Source: an uncultured Acidimicrobiaceae bacterium
Lineage (GTDB): Bacteria > Actinomycetota > Acidimicrobiia > Acidimicrobiales > RAAP-2
Direction of reading: 5' to 3'
DNA length: 38,217 nt
NCBI GenBank assembly: GCA_903873395.1
Contig: CAIQOJ010000084.1
Span: 1-38,217 of the forward strand
Shown here: positions 16,549-24,164 of the stretch, in pieces
Layout: each line of letters opens with the position of its first letter
Numbering within the stretch: the first letter of the stretch is position 1
Made by a program: the position numbers and the translations under genes
Notes under the pieces: model-generated
What the model saw: the letters and a program-made list of their open reading frames with translations, nothing else
Told to the model about the DNA's origin: nothing
Databases searched by the model: none

Positions 16549-16959
16549 TCAGTCGATGGCGTGCTCGTCGTTCATCTGGACGTTGATTCGGTGCTCCACA
16601 TAGAACGCCAGGAAGGGTACGAAGCCAGCGGCCACCACGGTGATGATGCGTCCGAGCCGCCATTTGGCCCGCACCGCCAGGTCGGCTGCCACGACCAGGT
16701 AGGCCAGATAGAGGTAGCCGTGGAGCGGATCGACGATCTTCTCTGCCGTCTGGACATTGAGGCCCGCAACTCGCCGCAGGATCAAGAAGAAGAAGACCAG
16801 AAGAAGCATGGAGCCGACCACGAACGCCATGATCCGGTAGCGAGTGAACGAAGCCCGGAGTTTGCGCCTCCGCTCGGTTTCCGCAGCCGCGTCAACCTCG
16901 GACACAACCCCAGGTGCATCGCCGGTGGCTGGGTTCATCTCTTCGGGCATCTGGCTCAA
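16549..16959 (-). CDS. DUF3817 family integral membrane protein
   Basis: A 136-aa protein. A charged N-terminal 35 residues precede three predicted helices: YRIMAFVVGSMLLLVFFFLIL, LHGYLYLAYLVVAADLAVR, and the segment around IITVVAAGFVPFLAFYVEHR. The order R-Y-R-x-x-A-x-x-x-G, then HG, then GFVPFxxFxxE is the DUF3817 pattern found in most actinomycetes, often near cytochrome or guanine-metabolism genes. Function is unknown. Its ATG overlaps the stop of the upstream membrane gene by 4 bases, so both are translated together. The gene ends next to a heptanucleotide repeat array. Confidence 0.8.
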   Translation of the reverse strand: MSQMPEEMNPATGDAPGVVSEVDAAAETERRRKLRASFTRYRIMAFVVGSMLLLVFFFLILRRVAGLNVQTAEKIVDPLHGYLYLAYLVVAADLAVRAKWRLGRIITVVAAGFVPFLAFYVEHRINVQMNDEHAID

Positions 16960-17444
16960 CGTGTCTCCTCGGCGGAATCTTCAGCGGCCAGTGTGGCCAG
17001 GTAGCGGTTGTACTGCTCGAGCTGGGCGGCCTCGTCGGGTGTCTGAGCCCGGAAACGTTCGCCCCGGCCACCGCTCTCAGCATCGATGGGGTGGGCGGCA
17101 GCGATGGCCACGTTGCGCTTGCGTCCCCCGGTGAGCGCCCAACCCGGTGGCCGGTCGCCTTCGGCGGCGCTCGGTGAGGGCGGTGTAGGGCGGTCGGTAG
17201 CACCATGCCCGTCGGACGCCAGCATCTCGGCACCCGGCCGAGAAGGCTCATCGTGGATCAGTTGCCACCAGAGATAGATGGCATACAGGCCGAACAGCGG
17301 CCACAGGACGACGTAGGCCCAACTGAGGACGTTCCCACCCAACGCCCTGTCTAGCTGCCACAGGGTGAGCCAGGTGAAGGCTGGAAGCAGCACCAGCATG
17401 ATGGCGTGCAGCCCGAGGCACCGGGGTGTGAAGTAGCGCTGCAC
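16956..17444 (-). CDS. Conserved actinobacterial membrane protein of unknown function
   Basis: A 162-aa protein with two N-terminal helices: LGLHAIMLVLLPAFTWLTLWQLDRA, then a LSWAYVVLWPLFGLYAIYLWWQL segment. A long hydrophilic C-terminal half (about 90 residues, proline, glutamate and alanine rich) should lie in the cytoplasm. The opening RYFTPRCLGLHA...WQLDRA resembles the first helix of SURF1-like proteins and a family of small actinobacterial membrane proteins often beside DUF3817 genes; I cannot assign a function. The GTG at 17444 is preferred to the ATG at 17492 because a TACGCT box stands exactly 6 bases upstream and the conserved sequence starts there. It is coupled to the DUF3817 gene by ATGA. 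Confidence 0.68.
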   Translation of the reverse strand: MQRYFTPRCLGLHAIMLVLLPAFTWLTLWQLDRALGGNVLSWAYVVLWPLFGLYAIYLWWQLIHDEPSRPGAEMLASDGHGATDRPTPPSPSAAEGDRPPGWALTGGRKRNVAIAAAHPIDAESGGRGERFRAQTPDEAAQLEQYNRYLATLAAEDSAEETR

Positions 17445-17450
17445 GTACCC

Positions 17451-17456
17451 AGCGTA
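17451..17456 (-). promoter_or_regulatory. Putative -10 box of a leaderless transcript (membrane protein gene)
   Basis: TACGCT on the minus strand is followed by six bases and then the GTG at 17444. It is the main reason for choosing that start. Confidence 0.45.
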
Positions 17457-17608
17457 TCGCCGAGATAGCTGGATTGATCTGGTCCGGTGCATCCACCACG
17501 GATTCGCAGCCGTTCCCTAGCCTTGGCCACCGACTACAACGTCGTAAGGTCGCAGGGCGGCCGAACCGAGCCTGGGCCCGCCCTCAGGCATGAAAGGACA
17601 GCACCTCC

Positions 17609-18394
17609 ATGAATGACCGCTTTCGCATCCTGATAGCCGAAGCAATCGGCACCATGATCCTGATCGTCGGTGGACCCGGCACTGCCATTTTGGCCACCGG
17701 TCACTTCACCGGCGCCGCGTCGTCGGTGGGCATTCTCGGCGTAGCGCTCGCCTTCGGCCTCAGCCTCCTCGTTGCCGCGTACGCCATCGGCTCCATCTCG
17801 GGTTGCCACATCAACCCGGCCGTGACCATCGGCCTCTGGGTCATCGGCAAGACCAAGACCAAAGAGCTGCCTTTCTACATCGTCGGCCAGTTGATCGGCG
17901 GCTTCATCGGCGCCCTGGTCATCTTCATCATCGCCAATGGCAACAAGGTGGCCTACAGCGCCAGCGCGACCGGATTCGCCTCCAACGGCTACGGCACCCA
18001 CTCCCCCGGCCACTTCAATCTCGGCGTGGTCATGTTGGCCGAGGTGTTCTTCACGGCCATCTTCATCTTCATCATCGCCTCGACCAGTCGCATGTCCATG
18101 CCGGTCGGCCTCACCGGCGTCACGGTCGGCCTGGCTCTCACCGTGATCCACCTCATCTCCATCCCGATCGACAACACCTCGGTCAACCCCGCCCGCAGCC
18201 TGGTCGTCGCCGTCTTCCAAGGCGGCTGGGCGCTCAACCAGGTGTGGGTCTTCATCGTCTTCCCGATCGTCGGCGGCATCCTCGGTGCAGCCATCTGGAA
18301 GTTCGTGCGGCCCGAATCGGACGAAGAGACCGAAGAAGAGTCCGAGGCCGAAGCACCGGCGCCTTACGGCCGGCGCGCTATGCCTGGCCAGTAG
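17609..18394 (+). CDS. Aquaporin, AqpZ-like (MIP family)
   Basis: A 261-aa six-helix channel with both half-helix motifs: NPA in SGCHINPAVT (Asn69) and NPA in NTSVNPARS (Asn193). The selectivity-filter neighbourhood IHLISIPIDNTSVNPARS matches AqpZ nearly residue for residue, with His in helix 5, Thr, and Arg after the second NPA, which argues for a water channel rather than a glycerol facilitator. The C-terminal 30 residues are unusually acidic (DEETEEESEAEAP) and lie in the cytoplasm. AAGGA stands 10 bases before the ATG. It is a single-gene unit: a strong hairpin follows the stop. It would serve osmotic water movement in the plasma membrane. Confidence 0.92.
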   Translation: MNDRFRILIAEAIGTMILIVGGPGTAILATGHFTGAASSVGILGVALAFGLSLLVAAYAIGSISGCHINPAVTIGLWVIGKTKTKELPFYIVGQLIGGFIGALVIFIIANGNKVAYSASATGFASNGYGTHSPGHFNLGVVMLAEVFFTAIFIFIIASTSRMSMPVGLTGVTVGLALTVIHLISIPIDNTSVNPARSLVVAVFQGGWALNQVWVFIVFPIVGGILGAAIWKFVRPESDEETEEESEAEAPAPYGRRAMPGQ

Positions 18395-18407
18395 TTCCAC
18401 GCTCTGT

Positions 18408-18457
18408 CCGGCCCCGTCGGAACCACCGAGACCACGGTGCTCCGCCGACGGGGCCGG
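18408..18457 (+). terminator. Hairpin after the aquaporin gene, probable terminator
   Basis: Perfect 13-bp arms (CCGGCCCCGTCGG and its complement at 18445-18457) enclose 24 bases that can form a further 5-bp stem (CACCG/CGGTG). It begins 13 bases after the stop. No U-tract follows, as is common for terminator-like hairpins in GC-rich actinomycetes. Confidence 0.65.
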
Positions 18458-18487
18458 CTTGCTGCCGATAGCGTCACACCGACTCCC

Positions 18488-18493
18488 TACCGT
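18488..18493 (+). promoter_or_regulatory. Putative -10 box of a leaderless transcript (YgjP-like gene)
   Basis: TACCGT is followed by six bases and then the ATG at 18500. It lies just beyond the hairpin that closes the aquaporin unit. Confidence 0.5.
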
Positions 18494-18499
18494 GACTCC

Positions 18500-19168
18500 A
18501 TGACCACCCAGACTCTCCCGGCCAACCTCCTCCGTCCTGACGTCGAGGTCCGGGTATCCAGCCGTCGCAAGAAGACCGCTGGCGCCCACTGGGAGGGCGA
18601 CCGCATCGTCGTCGTGGTGCCCAGCCACCTGCGAGGAGCGGACCTCGAGACCATGGTCGACGATCTGACTCGTCGGCTGCGGCGGTCTCGACCTCAGATG
18701 CACGCCTCTGACGAAGCTCTTGCTGCTCGCGCATCCCAACTCGGGCACACCTACCTCGACGGTGTCACTCCGGCATCCATCCGGTGGTCGTCTCGGCAAC
18801 GCAAGCGCTGGGGGTCGTGCACCATCGCCACCCGAGAGATTCGCATCTCCGATCGTCTACGCACGGTGCCGACCTGGGTCCTCGACTCGGTGATCGTCCA
18901 CGAACTCGCACACCTCGTCGAACCCAACCACTCACCTCGGTTCAGGGCGCTGGAGAACCGCTTCCCTCGGGTGCGCGAAGCAGAACTCTTCCTCGCTGGC
19001 TACAACCATGGACTTCGAGCCGATCACACGACTGGCTCGCCAGACGATCAGGTAACCGGCGAGCATGCTTCGGACGTCTGGGACGATGCTCCAAGCGATG
19101 CTCCTAGCGATGCCGCATGGGCGAGCGGTGGCGACGGAGCCCAGCAAGGTCGCATGCTCGACGACTGA
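18500..19168 (+). CDS. YgjP/SprT-like zinc metallopeptidase (DUF45 family)
   Basis: A 222-aa protein of the YgjP family. The N-terminal strand segment VEVRVSSRRKKTAGAHWEGDRIVVVVP is followed by the typical RWSSRQRKRWGSCTIATREIRIS and the zinc site VIVHELAHLVEPNHSPRF (HExxH plus a later His). Members are predicted metal-dependent hydrolases; E. coli YgjP has been linked to UTP hydrolysis, others to peptidase-like function, so the substrate is open. The ATG at 18500 follows a TACCGT box by 6 bases. The last 40 residues form a polar tail with a 12-bp duplication (DAPSDAPSDA, 19085-19108). There is no signal peptide; it is cytoplasmic. Confidence 0.82.
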   Translation: MTTQTLPANLLRPDVEVRVSSRRKKTAGAHWEGDRIVVVVPSHLRGADLETMVDDLTRRLRRSRPQMHASDEALAARASQLGHTYLDGVTPASIRWSSRQRKRWGSCTIATREIRISDRLRTVPTWVLDSVIVHELAHLVEPNHSPRFRALENRFPRVREAELFLAGYNHGLRADHTTGSPDDQVTGEHASDVWDDAPSDAPSDAAWASGGDGAQQGRMLDD

Positions 19169-19188
19169 CCACTGATCCGCCGATCGAC

Positions 19189-19233
19189 GGCATGCGATCG
19201 GGCGGTATGCGATCGGGCGGCATGCAGTCCGGC
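19189..19233 (+). repeat. 15-bp tandem repeat, 3 copies, intergenic
   Basis: Units are GGCATGCGATCGGGC, GGTATGCGATCGGGC and GGCATGCAGTCCGGC. They lie between the YgjP-like stop and the EamA start and are not in frame with either gene. Confidence 0.8.
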
Positions 19234-19283
19234 CGCTCCGGATCGAGCACGTCCCCGAGCACTACTGGGAGGGGCGTGCACCC

Positions 19284-20246
19284 GTGAGCACCGCATCGGA
19301 TGCGGATTGCGACTACAACGGGGATGTGGCCATCGTCCTCGCCGCCCTTGCAGCCTTTGTCAACGCCATCACCTCGGTGCTGCAGCGCATCGGCGTCGAA
19401 TCGGCACCAGCGTCGTCGACGCTGCGACCCAGCCTGATCTCTCACGCACTGCGTCAAGGCATCTGGCTCGCCGGGTTCGCTCTGATGCTGGTCCAGTTCG
19501 GTCTCCAGGCAACGGCACTTCGGGCTGGCCAGCTATCCACCGTCCAGCCAGTCCTCACCACCGAGCTGCTCTTCCTCTTGCTCGTGCTCGCCGTCTGGTT
19601 CCGCTACCGACTGGGGTTGCGCGAATGGCTCGGTGCCCTCGCCATCGTCGTAGGTCTCGGCGGGTTCTTCCTAGCTGCTCGACCCCACGGCGGCCAGGCC
19701 CTTCCGTCACCCGCCGGATGGACCGTCGCCACCGCCGTGGTCGTCGTCATGGTGGGGGCCTGCATCCTGGGTGCCCTGCGCGGGCCGCGGTGGTGGCGAG
19801 CCGCCGCCTTCGGCGCGGCAACCGCGCTCACGGCAGCCTTCGGGGCTGCACTCACCAAGGCCATCACCTCCTATCTGAAAGATGGATGGGGAGCGGTCTT
19901 CTCGCACTATCCGATCTACATGCTCGGGGTCACCGGACTCGGCACGGTCTTCTTGCTCCAGAACGCGCTCCACGCAGGGCCCATCACGGCGTCGAGGACC
20001 ACGCTGGTAACCGTCAACCCCCTCACCAGCATCGTGCTCGGCATCACGTTGTTCCATGACGTCCTGCGCACAGGTCTCGGATGGATCTCTTTGGAGATCC
20101 TCAGCCTGGCCATCTTGATCCTCGGTGTCGTCGTCCTCACCCGATCACCGCTGGTGGCTGGCACGGGAGATACAGACGGCGAGCAACTCGGAGGAGCTCG
20201 GATGCGGGCCATGGAGGCCGCCCCACCCATCGAAGCTCTTCCCTGA
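19284..20246 (+). CDS. DMT-superfamily (EamA-like) membrane transporter
   Basis: A 320-aa protein with about nine or ten predicted helices in two tandem EamA-like halves. The first half begins VAIVLAALAAFVNAITSVLQRIG, and the second includes LGTVFLLQNALHAGPITASRTTLVTVNPLTSIVLGITLF, the family's conserved final-helix region. Actinobacteria carry many DMT-type proteins of unknown substrate; some resemble the Mg2+ transporter NIPA type, which this helix pattern also fits. The GTG at 19284 is supported by GGGAGGGG about 9 bases upstream. It converges with the exonuclease gene, with 8 bases between stops. Substrate and direction of transport are not shown. Confidence 0.78.
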   Translation: MSTASDADCDYNGDVAIVLAALAAFVNAITSVLQRIGVESAPASSTLRPSLISHALRQGIWLAGFALMLVQFGLQATALRAGQLSTVQPVLTTELLFLLLVLAVWFRYRLGLREWLGALAIVVGLGGFFLAARPHGGQALPSPAGWTVATAVVVVMVGACILGALRGPRWWRAAAFGAATALTAAFGAALTKAITSYLKDGWGAVFSHYPIYMLGVTGLGTVFLLQNALHAGPITASRTTLVTVNPLTSIVLGITLFHDVLRTGLGWISLEILSLAILILGVVVLTRSPLVAGTGDTDGEQLGGARMRAMEAAPPIEALP

Positions 20247-20254
20247 GGGCAGCC

Positions 20255-21064
20255 TCAGCCGGAGAGTGAGCGGTCGAGGACCTGCGGCATGAGCGGCGTA
20301 TGCGCCGCACCCGGCCAAGCCACCTCCGTGGCAGCCTGCAGGCGATCGTGGATCCCGAGAACCTCGTCACCGAGTTCGTCTCGCATGGCCCCAAGAAGCG
20401 CAGCGGTCACGCGTGCGTCGCCCAGCGCATGGTGGTGTTCGTCCCAGGTGAGCCCATAGCGATCGCAGCAGTCGATGAGTTTGGCCTTCCCACGGAGTCC
20501 GAGGTGGTCCTGGGCCACCCGCAACGTATCGAGCACGCCAGGTCCCACTCGCTCATCGCTGCGGCCCGTTGGCCGATTCTCTGCCGAGGTCAGTGCATCG
20601 ACGAGCAGGGAGCCCTCAATGAGTTCAGCCGATGACGCAGGGACGGCACCGGCTATCTCGAACTCCGACACCTCCACGGGAAGTACTGGAGGCAGCAGGT
20701 CGGGAACCAGGGCGTCCCCACCCAAGCGTCGGCATTCCGCCACCAGGAATGGGAGGTCGAAACGGGCGACGTTGTGCCCGACCACCACTCGGCCCGACAA
20801 AAGGTCGGCCAGGTAGGGATGGACCTCGGCGAATGATGGGGCTCCGACCAACATCTCGGCGCTTATCCCGTGGATCTGGGTCGGTCCAGGATCACAGCCT
20901 GGGTCGATCAGCGTGCAGAACGAACCCTCCTCATTGCCGTCCGCATCGAGGATCACCACAGCGACTTCGACGATGCGTTCCTCGTCGGCGACGAACCCCG
21001 TGGTCTCGAGGTCAATGACGGCGAAACCGGGCGACCGGTTAGAGGAGTGCTGCACGAGGGGCAC
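20255..21064 (-). CDS. DEDDh 3'-5' exonuclease (DnaQ/epsilon-like) with central insertion
   Basis: A 269-aa exonuclease-fold protein. ExoI is FAVIDLETTGF (Asp18, Glu20), ExoII is VVVGHNVARFDLPFL, and ExoIII is HHALGDARVT with His and Asp, so all four acidic residues and the catalytic histidine are kept. Between ExoII and the DTLRVAQDHL helix sit about 55 extra residues (VSEFEIAGAVPASSAELIEG and following), longer than in typical epsilon subunits. It is probably an accessory DNA or RNA exonuclease for repair or nucleotide recycling rather than the replicative proofreader. The start used is GTG at 21064; a second GTG at 21055 stands 7 bases after a TAGGGT box and could be the true leaderless start. 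Confidence 0.85.
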   Translation of the reverse strand: MPLVQHSSNRSPGFAVIDLETTGFVADEERIVEVAVVILDADGNEEGSFCTLIDPGCDPGPTQIHGISAEMLVGAPSFAEVHPYLADLLSGRVVVGHNVARFDLPFLVAECRRLGGDALVPDLLPPVLPVEVSEFEIAGAVPASSAELIEGSLLVDALTSAENRPTGRSDERVGPGVLDTLRVAQDHLGLRGKAKLIDCCDRYGLTWDEHHHALGDARVTAALLGAMRDELGDEVLGIHDRLQAATEVAWPGAAHTPLMPQVLDRSLSG

Positions 21065-21201
21065 CCTAGAGGAGGGGTGTCACGCCCTGCATGCACACAG
21101 CGTCGAGGCAGCCCGGCGTCGGCCATGTCCCCAGCCTCCTCAGGCACAACCTGCGTGGAATACTGCCGATACGAGTCACTGCTAGGTGAAGGATCGACAC
21201 C

Positions 21202-21957
21202 ATGGAAACCGAAGAACTGAGCCTGCGGCGGAGCCAGATGGGACGCGCTGGCGGCGCCATGCTGCGCGGTGGGCCCACGCCCGTCATCGAAGCAGGAGAG
21301 GGCTACTGGCTGGCGCAGAGCGGTGTCCCGAGCGTGGACATGAACGTGGCACTCGTCAGCGGCGGGGGGCCAGAAGCGGTCGACAAGATCCTGGCTCTGG
21401 TGGAGCAGTCGGAGATCCCAACACTCTTCATGGTTGCTGGTTCAGTCCTCGCAACAGAACTCGAGCCTCCGTGGCTCGTTGCCGGCGAACTCCCGTTCAT
21501 GGCTTCATCGCTCGACGCAGTCCACCTGCGAGCCGACGCCAGAGTTCGCCAAGCGGGACCCGACGATGCCGACATCGTCTTCGATGTGATGGGAGAAGCG
21601 TTCGGCATCGAACGCGACTTCTTCGCTCAAGGAATCGCTGCAGTCCTGGCCGAGGGAAGCGACGAATCGAAGGTCTGGCTCTTGTTCGATGACGGTGCAT
21701 GCGTCTCGGCAGTGCTGACCATCGTCGTCGAGGATGCCGTCACCGTCTGGTGCATGGCGACACCTGCGCGATGTGGTCGGCGCGGCTACGGGAGGGCCAT
21801 CTTGGCGCATGCCCTCCTGGCAGCGAAGTCAGAAGGAGCGGTCATTGGTCTGTTGGGCGCAACTCCTGCCGGCAAGCCCCTCTATGACAGCACCGGCTGG
21901 TCCACACTCGAGAGTTGGCGGATGTTCACCACCTCAGCGTCGGCCCAATTCCACTGA
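21202..21957 (+). CDS. GNAT-family N-acetyltransferase
   Basis: A 251-aa protein. The C-terminal half is a GNAT domain beginning VRQAGPDDADIVFDVMGEAFG, with the acetyl-CoA pyrophosphate loop in MATPARCGRRGYGRAILAHAL (the R/Q-x-x-G-x-G/A pattern) and a closing GKPLYDSTGWSTLESWRMFT. The first 110 residues form a separate alpha/beta domain seen in some two-part GNAT proteins and may be a degenerate second acetyltransferase domain. The acceptor molecule is unknown. AAGGA lies about 9 bases before the ATG. The gene is monocistronic, and the 133 bases after it show no gene. Confidence 0.8.
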   Translation: METEELSLRRSQMGRAGGAMLRGGPTPVIEAGEGYWLAQSGVPSVDMNVALVSGGGPEAVDKILALVEQSEIPTLFMVAGSVLATELEPPWLVAGELPFMASSLDAVHLRADARVRQAGPDDADIVFDVMGEAFGIERDFFAQGIAAVLAEGSDESKVWLLFDDGACVSAVLTIVVEDAVTVWCMATPARCGRRGYGRAILAHALLAAKSEGAVIGLLGATPAGKPLYDSTGWSTLESWRMFTTSASAQFH

Positions 21958-22090
21958 CGTGCATCTCCTAGAACTCATTGGGGCACGTTGATTCCTGGCA
22001 ACTGTCGAGTGCCGACGATGAGATTGCTGGAACGGAACAACGTCAGGCTGGCCAGGAACCTCGTTGTCCCCCACCGCTCTCACGTCAACC

Positions 22091-23974
22091 TCAAGCCGGC
22101 GCGGGTGTTCGGTCAAGTAGGGCGAGTTCGCCAGCTACCTGTAGGGCGTGCTCCTCTTCGTCCTTGCGAGCACGAGCCGGGCTCCATCGCCCGGCGGTGA
22201 GCCAGATGGTCGGAATGAAGAGCACCATGCCGGCGGCACACACCCAGAACCAGTTCTGCCACTGAGCCGGCGACTTCGCTACCCCACTCTGCAAGTCGAG
22301 CAGCGCCGACTGGTGGTCGGCCAGCCACACCAACTGGGACTGATACGGCACCACCAACTTGTTCAATGCGGCAACGTTGGCCACCACCTTGGCAAAGACC
22401 ACCGGGCCCACTGCGGCCTGCAGAGCGGCCAGATGGGCCGGGGTGGGCTGAGCATTGGCCGCAGCCACGATGGGGGCATTCTGAGGCTCACTCAGAATCT
22501 TCAGCCACGAGGCATTGGCCTGAGCGAAGGCCACCGAGGCCGGGTGCTCGACCTGGAACGTCTGGACATCGAATGGTGCGGTGCCGTTAGGCGGCACTTG
22601 GGCGTAGACGAGGTTGTCCACCACCGGATTGACCGCGGTGACCACGAGGGGGAGGAAGAGGAACGACAGTCCAACGGTCAGGCGCAGGATCCAGCCCCAC
22701 AGCGCCAGTCCGGTGGCCACTAGAGCGGGGTTCTTGGCCTCGACTTGTTCGGTGTAGGCAGCCATCCACGGGGCGTAGGTGAGCGAGATGCAGGCAGCTA
22801 GGAGCACTTCCAAGATGATGATGGTGGTGAAGCCGGTCGTCGGATGGGAGGCCTGGCGCAAGAAGAGCACCAGCATCACGATCGCCCCGAGGGCACCCAC
22901 CAGCATCAGGGGCTTGCGGACCCGCAGGCGATCGGACAGGACACCGAAGACGACCAGGGCCACGGCGTCGGCGGCCCAGAACCACGTGTTGAGATAGTTG
23001 GCGTCTGCCGTGGTGAGGTTGATCCCTTGGCTATTCGTGAACACGGTGGCCCAGTAGATGGTGAAGAACGCCGATGCTGCGTAGTAGACGAGCAAGAAGA
23101 GCGAGATACCCACCGCCGAGCCGACCAGGTCCCATGACAGGATCTGGCGCCATGGATGTCGGGTGGCGTCGCGGACGACATCTTCGGAGATGCCACGAGT
23201 GCGAGCCTCGACCAACGCCTGGTCCTGCTCGGAGACGACAAGTTGTTCACGGAGACGGGGCGACAGGTCCTTCATGAAGAGCAAGGCCAACACGAAGACG
23301 ACCAACGAGGTCACACCGGAGATCACGAACTGGCTGTGCCAACCCGACCGGGCATCGTTGGCCAAGAAGTGGTCCAAGGTGTTGGTGGCCACGATCGAAG
23401 TGATCAGCGAACCGGCCACTGGCCCTACCGTCCAAAACCCCATGGCCGAGGCCCGGCCCAACTGCGGACTGAAGTCACGCACCAGGGCCGGCGTGGCCAC
23501 CAAGATCGCCCCCTCGACCAAGCCGAGCAGGCAGATGGCGATGAAGAACTGCAGCTGGGTGGTGCAGGCTGGCACGCCGAACGCCACCAGTAGTCCGATG
23601 ACCAAGAGGCCGTAGATGACAACGTTGGAACGGCCCAGCTTGTCGGTCTTGGATGCCGGAAGTGAAGCGAACGCGCCGATGAGGTTCGAGACGACCACGA
23701 TCATCACGTAGTAGGAGAACTTCATATGGAAGTCCTGGAGGATCTGCGGCGTGACCCCCGTCTGGGTGAAGTAGGTGTAATAGAGAACGATGGTGGCCAG
23801 AACAGCTAGCGCCAGATAGGCAGTGCGACGTCCGTTGGACGGGTACTCATCGATCTCATGGACGAACAGGAACCTGAACAGTCCACCGTGGCCGTCAGCT
23901 CCGTGGCCGTCAGCTCCGTGGCCGTCAGCTCCGTGGCTTCGAATGTCCGCCGGCCCACGTGCCGTCTCGGTCAT
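22091..23974 (-). CDS. MFS transporter with large extracytoplasmic insertion
   Basis: A 627-aa twelve-helix major facilitator protein. The N-terminal tail is histidine-rich (GADGHGADGHGADGHG, residues about 15-30), built on a 15-bp DNA repeat. The loop between helices 2 and 3 carries SKTDKLGRSNVV, the family's motif A equivalent, repeated in the second half as GVLSDRLRVRKPLM. Between helices 11 and 12 about 125 extra residues (about 450-575) form an alanine, glutamine and valine-rich, probably helical domain that should face outside. It reads with the acyl-CoA genes, which end 190 bases upstream, so import of the catabolic substrate is plausible but unproven. AGGAGGT precedes the ATG. A perfect 22-bp palindrome lies 79 bases upstream. 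Confidence 0.82.
   Translation of the reverse strand: MTETARGPADIRSHGADGHGADGHGADGHGGLFRFLFVHEIDEYPSNGRRTAYLALAVLATIVLYYTYFTQTGVTPQILQDFHMKFSYYVMIVVVSNLIGAFASLPASKTDKLGRSNVVIYGLLVIGLLVAFGVPACTTQLQFFIAICLLGLVEGAILVATPALVRDFSPQLGRASAMGFWTVGPVAGSLITSIVATNTLDHFLANDARSGWHSQFVISGVTSLVVFVLALLFMKDLSPRLREQLVVSEQDQALVEARTRGISEDVVRDATRHPWRQILSWDLVGSAVGISLFLLVYYAASAFFTIYWATVFTNSQGINLTTADANYLNTWFWAADAVALVVFGVLSDRLRVRKPLMLVGALGAIVMLVLFLRQASHPTTGFTTIIILEVLLAACISLTYAPWMAAYTEQVEAKNPALVATGLALWGWILRLTVGLSFLFLPLVVTAVNPVVDNLVYAQVPPNGTAPFDVQTFQVEHPASVAFAQANASWLKILSEPQNAPIVAAANAQPTPAHLAALQAAVGPVVFAKVVANVAALNKLVVPYQSQLVWLADHQSALLDLQSGVAKSPAQWQNWFWVCAAGMVLFIPTIWLTAGRWSPARARKDEEEHALQVAGELALLDRTPAPA
23886..23937 (-). 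repeat. 15-bp tandem repeat, 3.4 copies, encoding a His-rich tail
   Basis: The plus-strand unit is CCGTGGCCGTCAGCT, three exact copies plus seven bases. Read on the minus strand it encodes the repeated pentapeptide GADGH at the N-terminus of the MFS transporter. Exact identity of the units points to a recent expansion. Confidence 0.85.
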
Positions 23975-24052
23975 GGCTGGACCTCCTGGGAGTCAAGGCG
24001 CTACGGGGATACCCGTGCCTACCGTGCAACCTAATGATCCACAGCCGCCGCC

Positions 24053-24074
24053 CCTAGGGCACTAGTGCCCTAGG
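24053..24074. promoter_or_regulatory. Perfect 22-bp palindrome upstream of the MFS gene, probable operator
   Basis: CCTAGGGCACT is followed immediately by its exact complement, with no spacer. It sits 79 bases before the MFS start and 91 bases after the end of the acyl-CoA dehydrogenase gene. A spacer-free palindrome suits a dimeric regulator better than a terminator hairpin, and no T run flanks it. Confidence 0.6.
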
Positions 24075-24164
24075 TTGTCGACCTATACCAGCAGCGCCTC
24101 ACCTGGTCGATCGCTTTCGGCGCGACCGATGCGAACTGCGGGTGTCATCAGGCCAGGTGATCGA

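Noticed and set aside
19189-19233. Direct repeats considered as a CRISPR array.
   Set aside because: Units are 15 bp and contiguous without spacers, and no cas gene is present; the same applies to every other array in the window.
24003-24016. ACGGGGATACCCGT considered as a fourth CstR operator.
   Set aside because: It contains an ATACCC half-site but no GGGTAT partner at the right distance; its own symmetry (ACGGG/CCCGT) is different.
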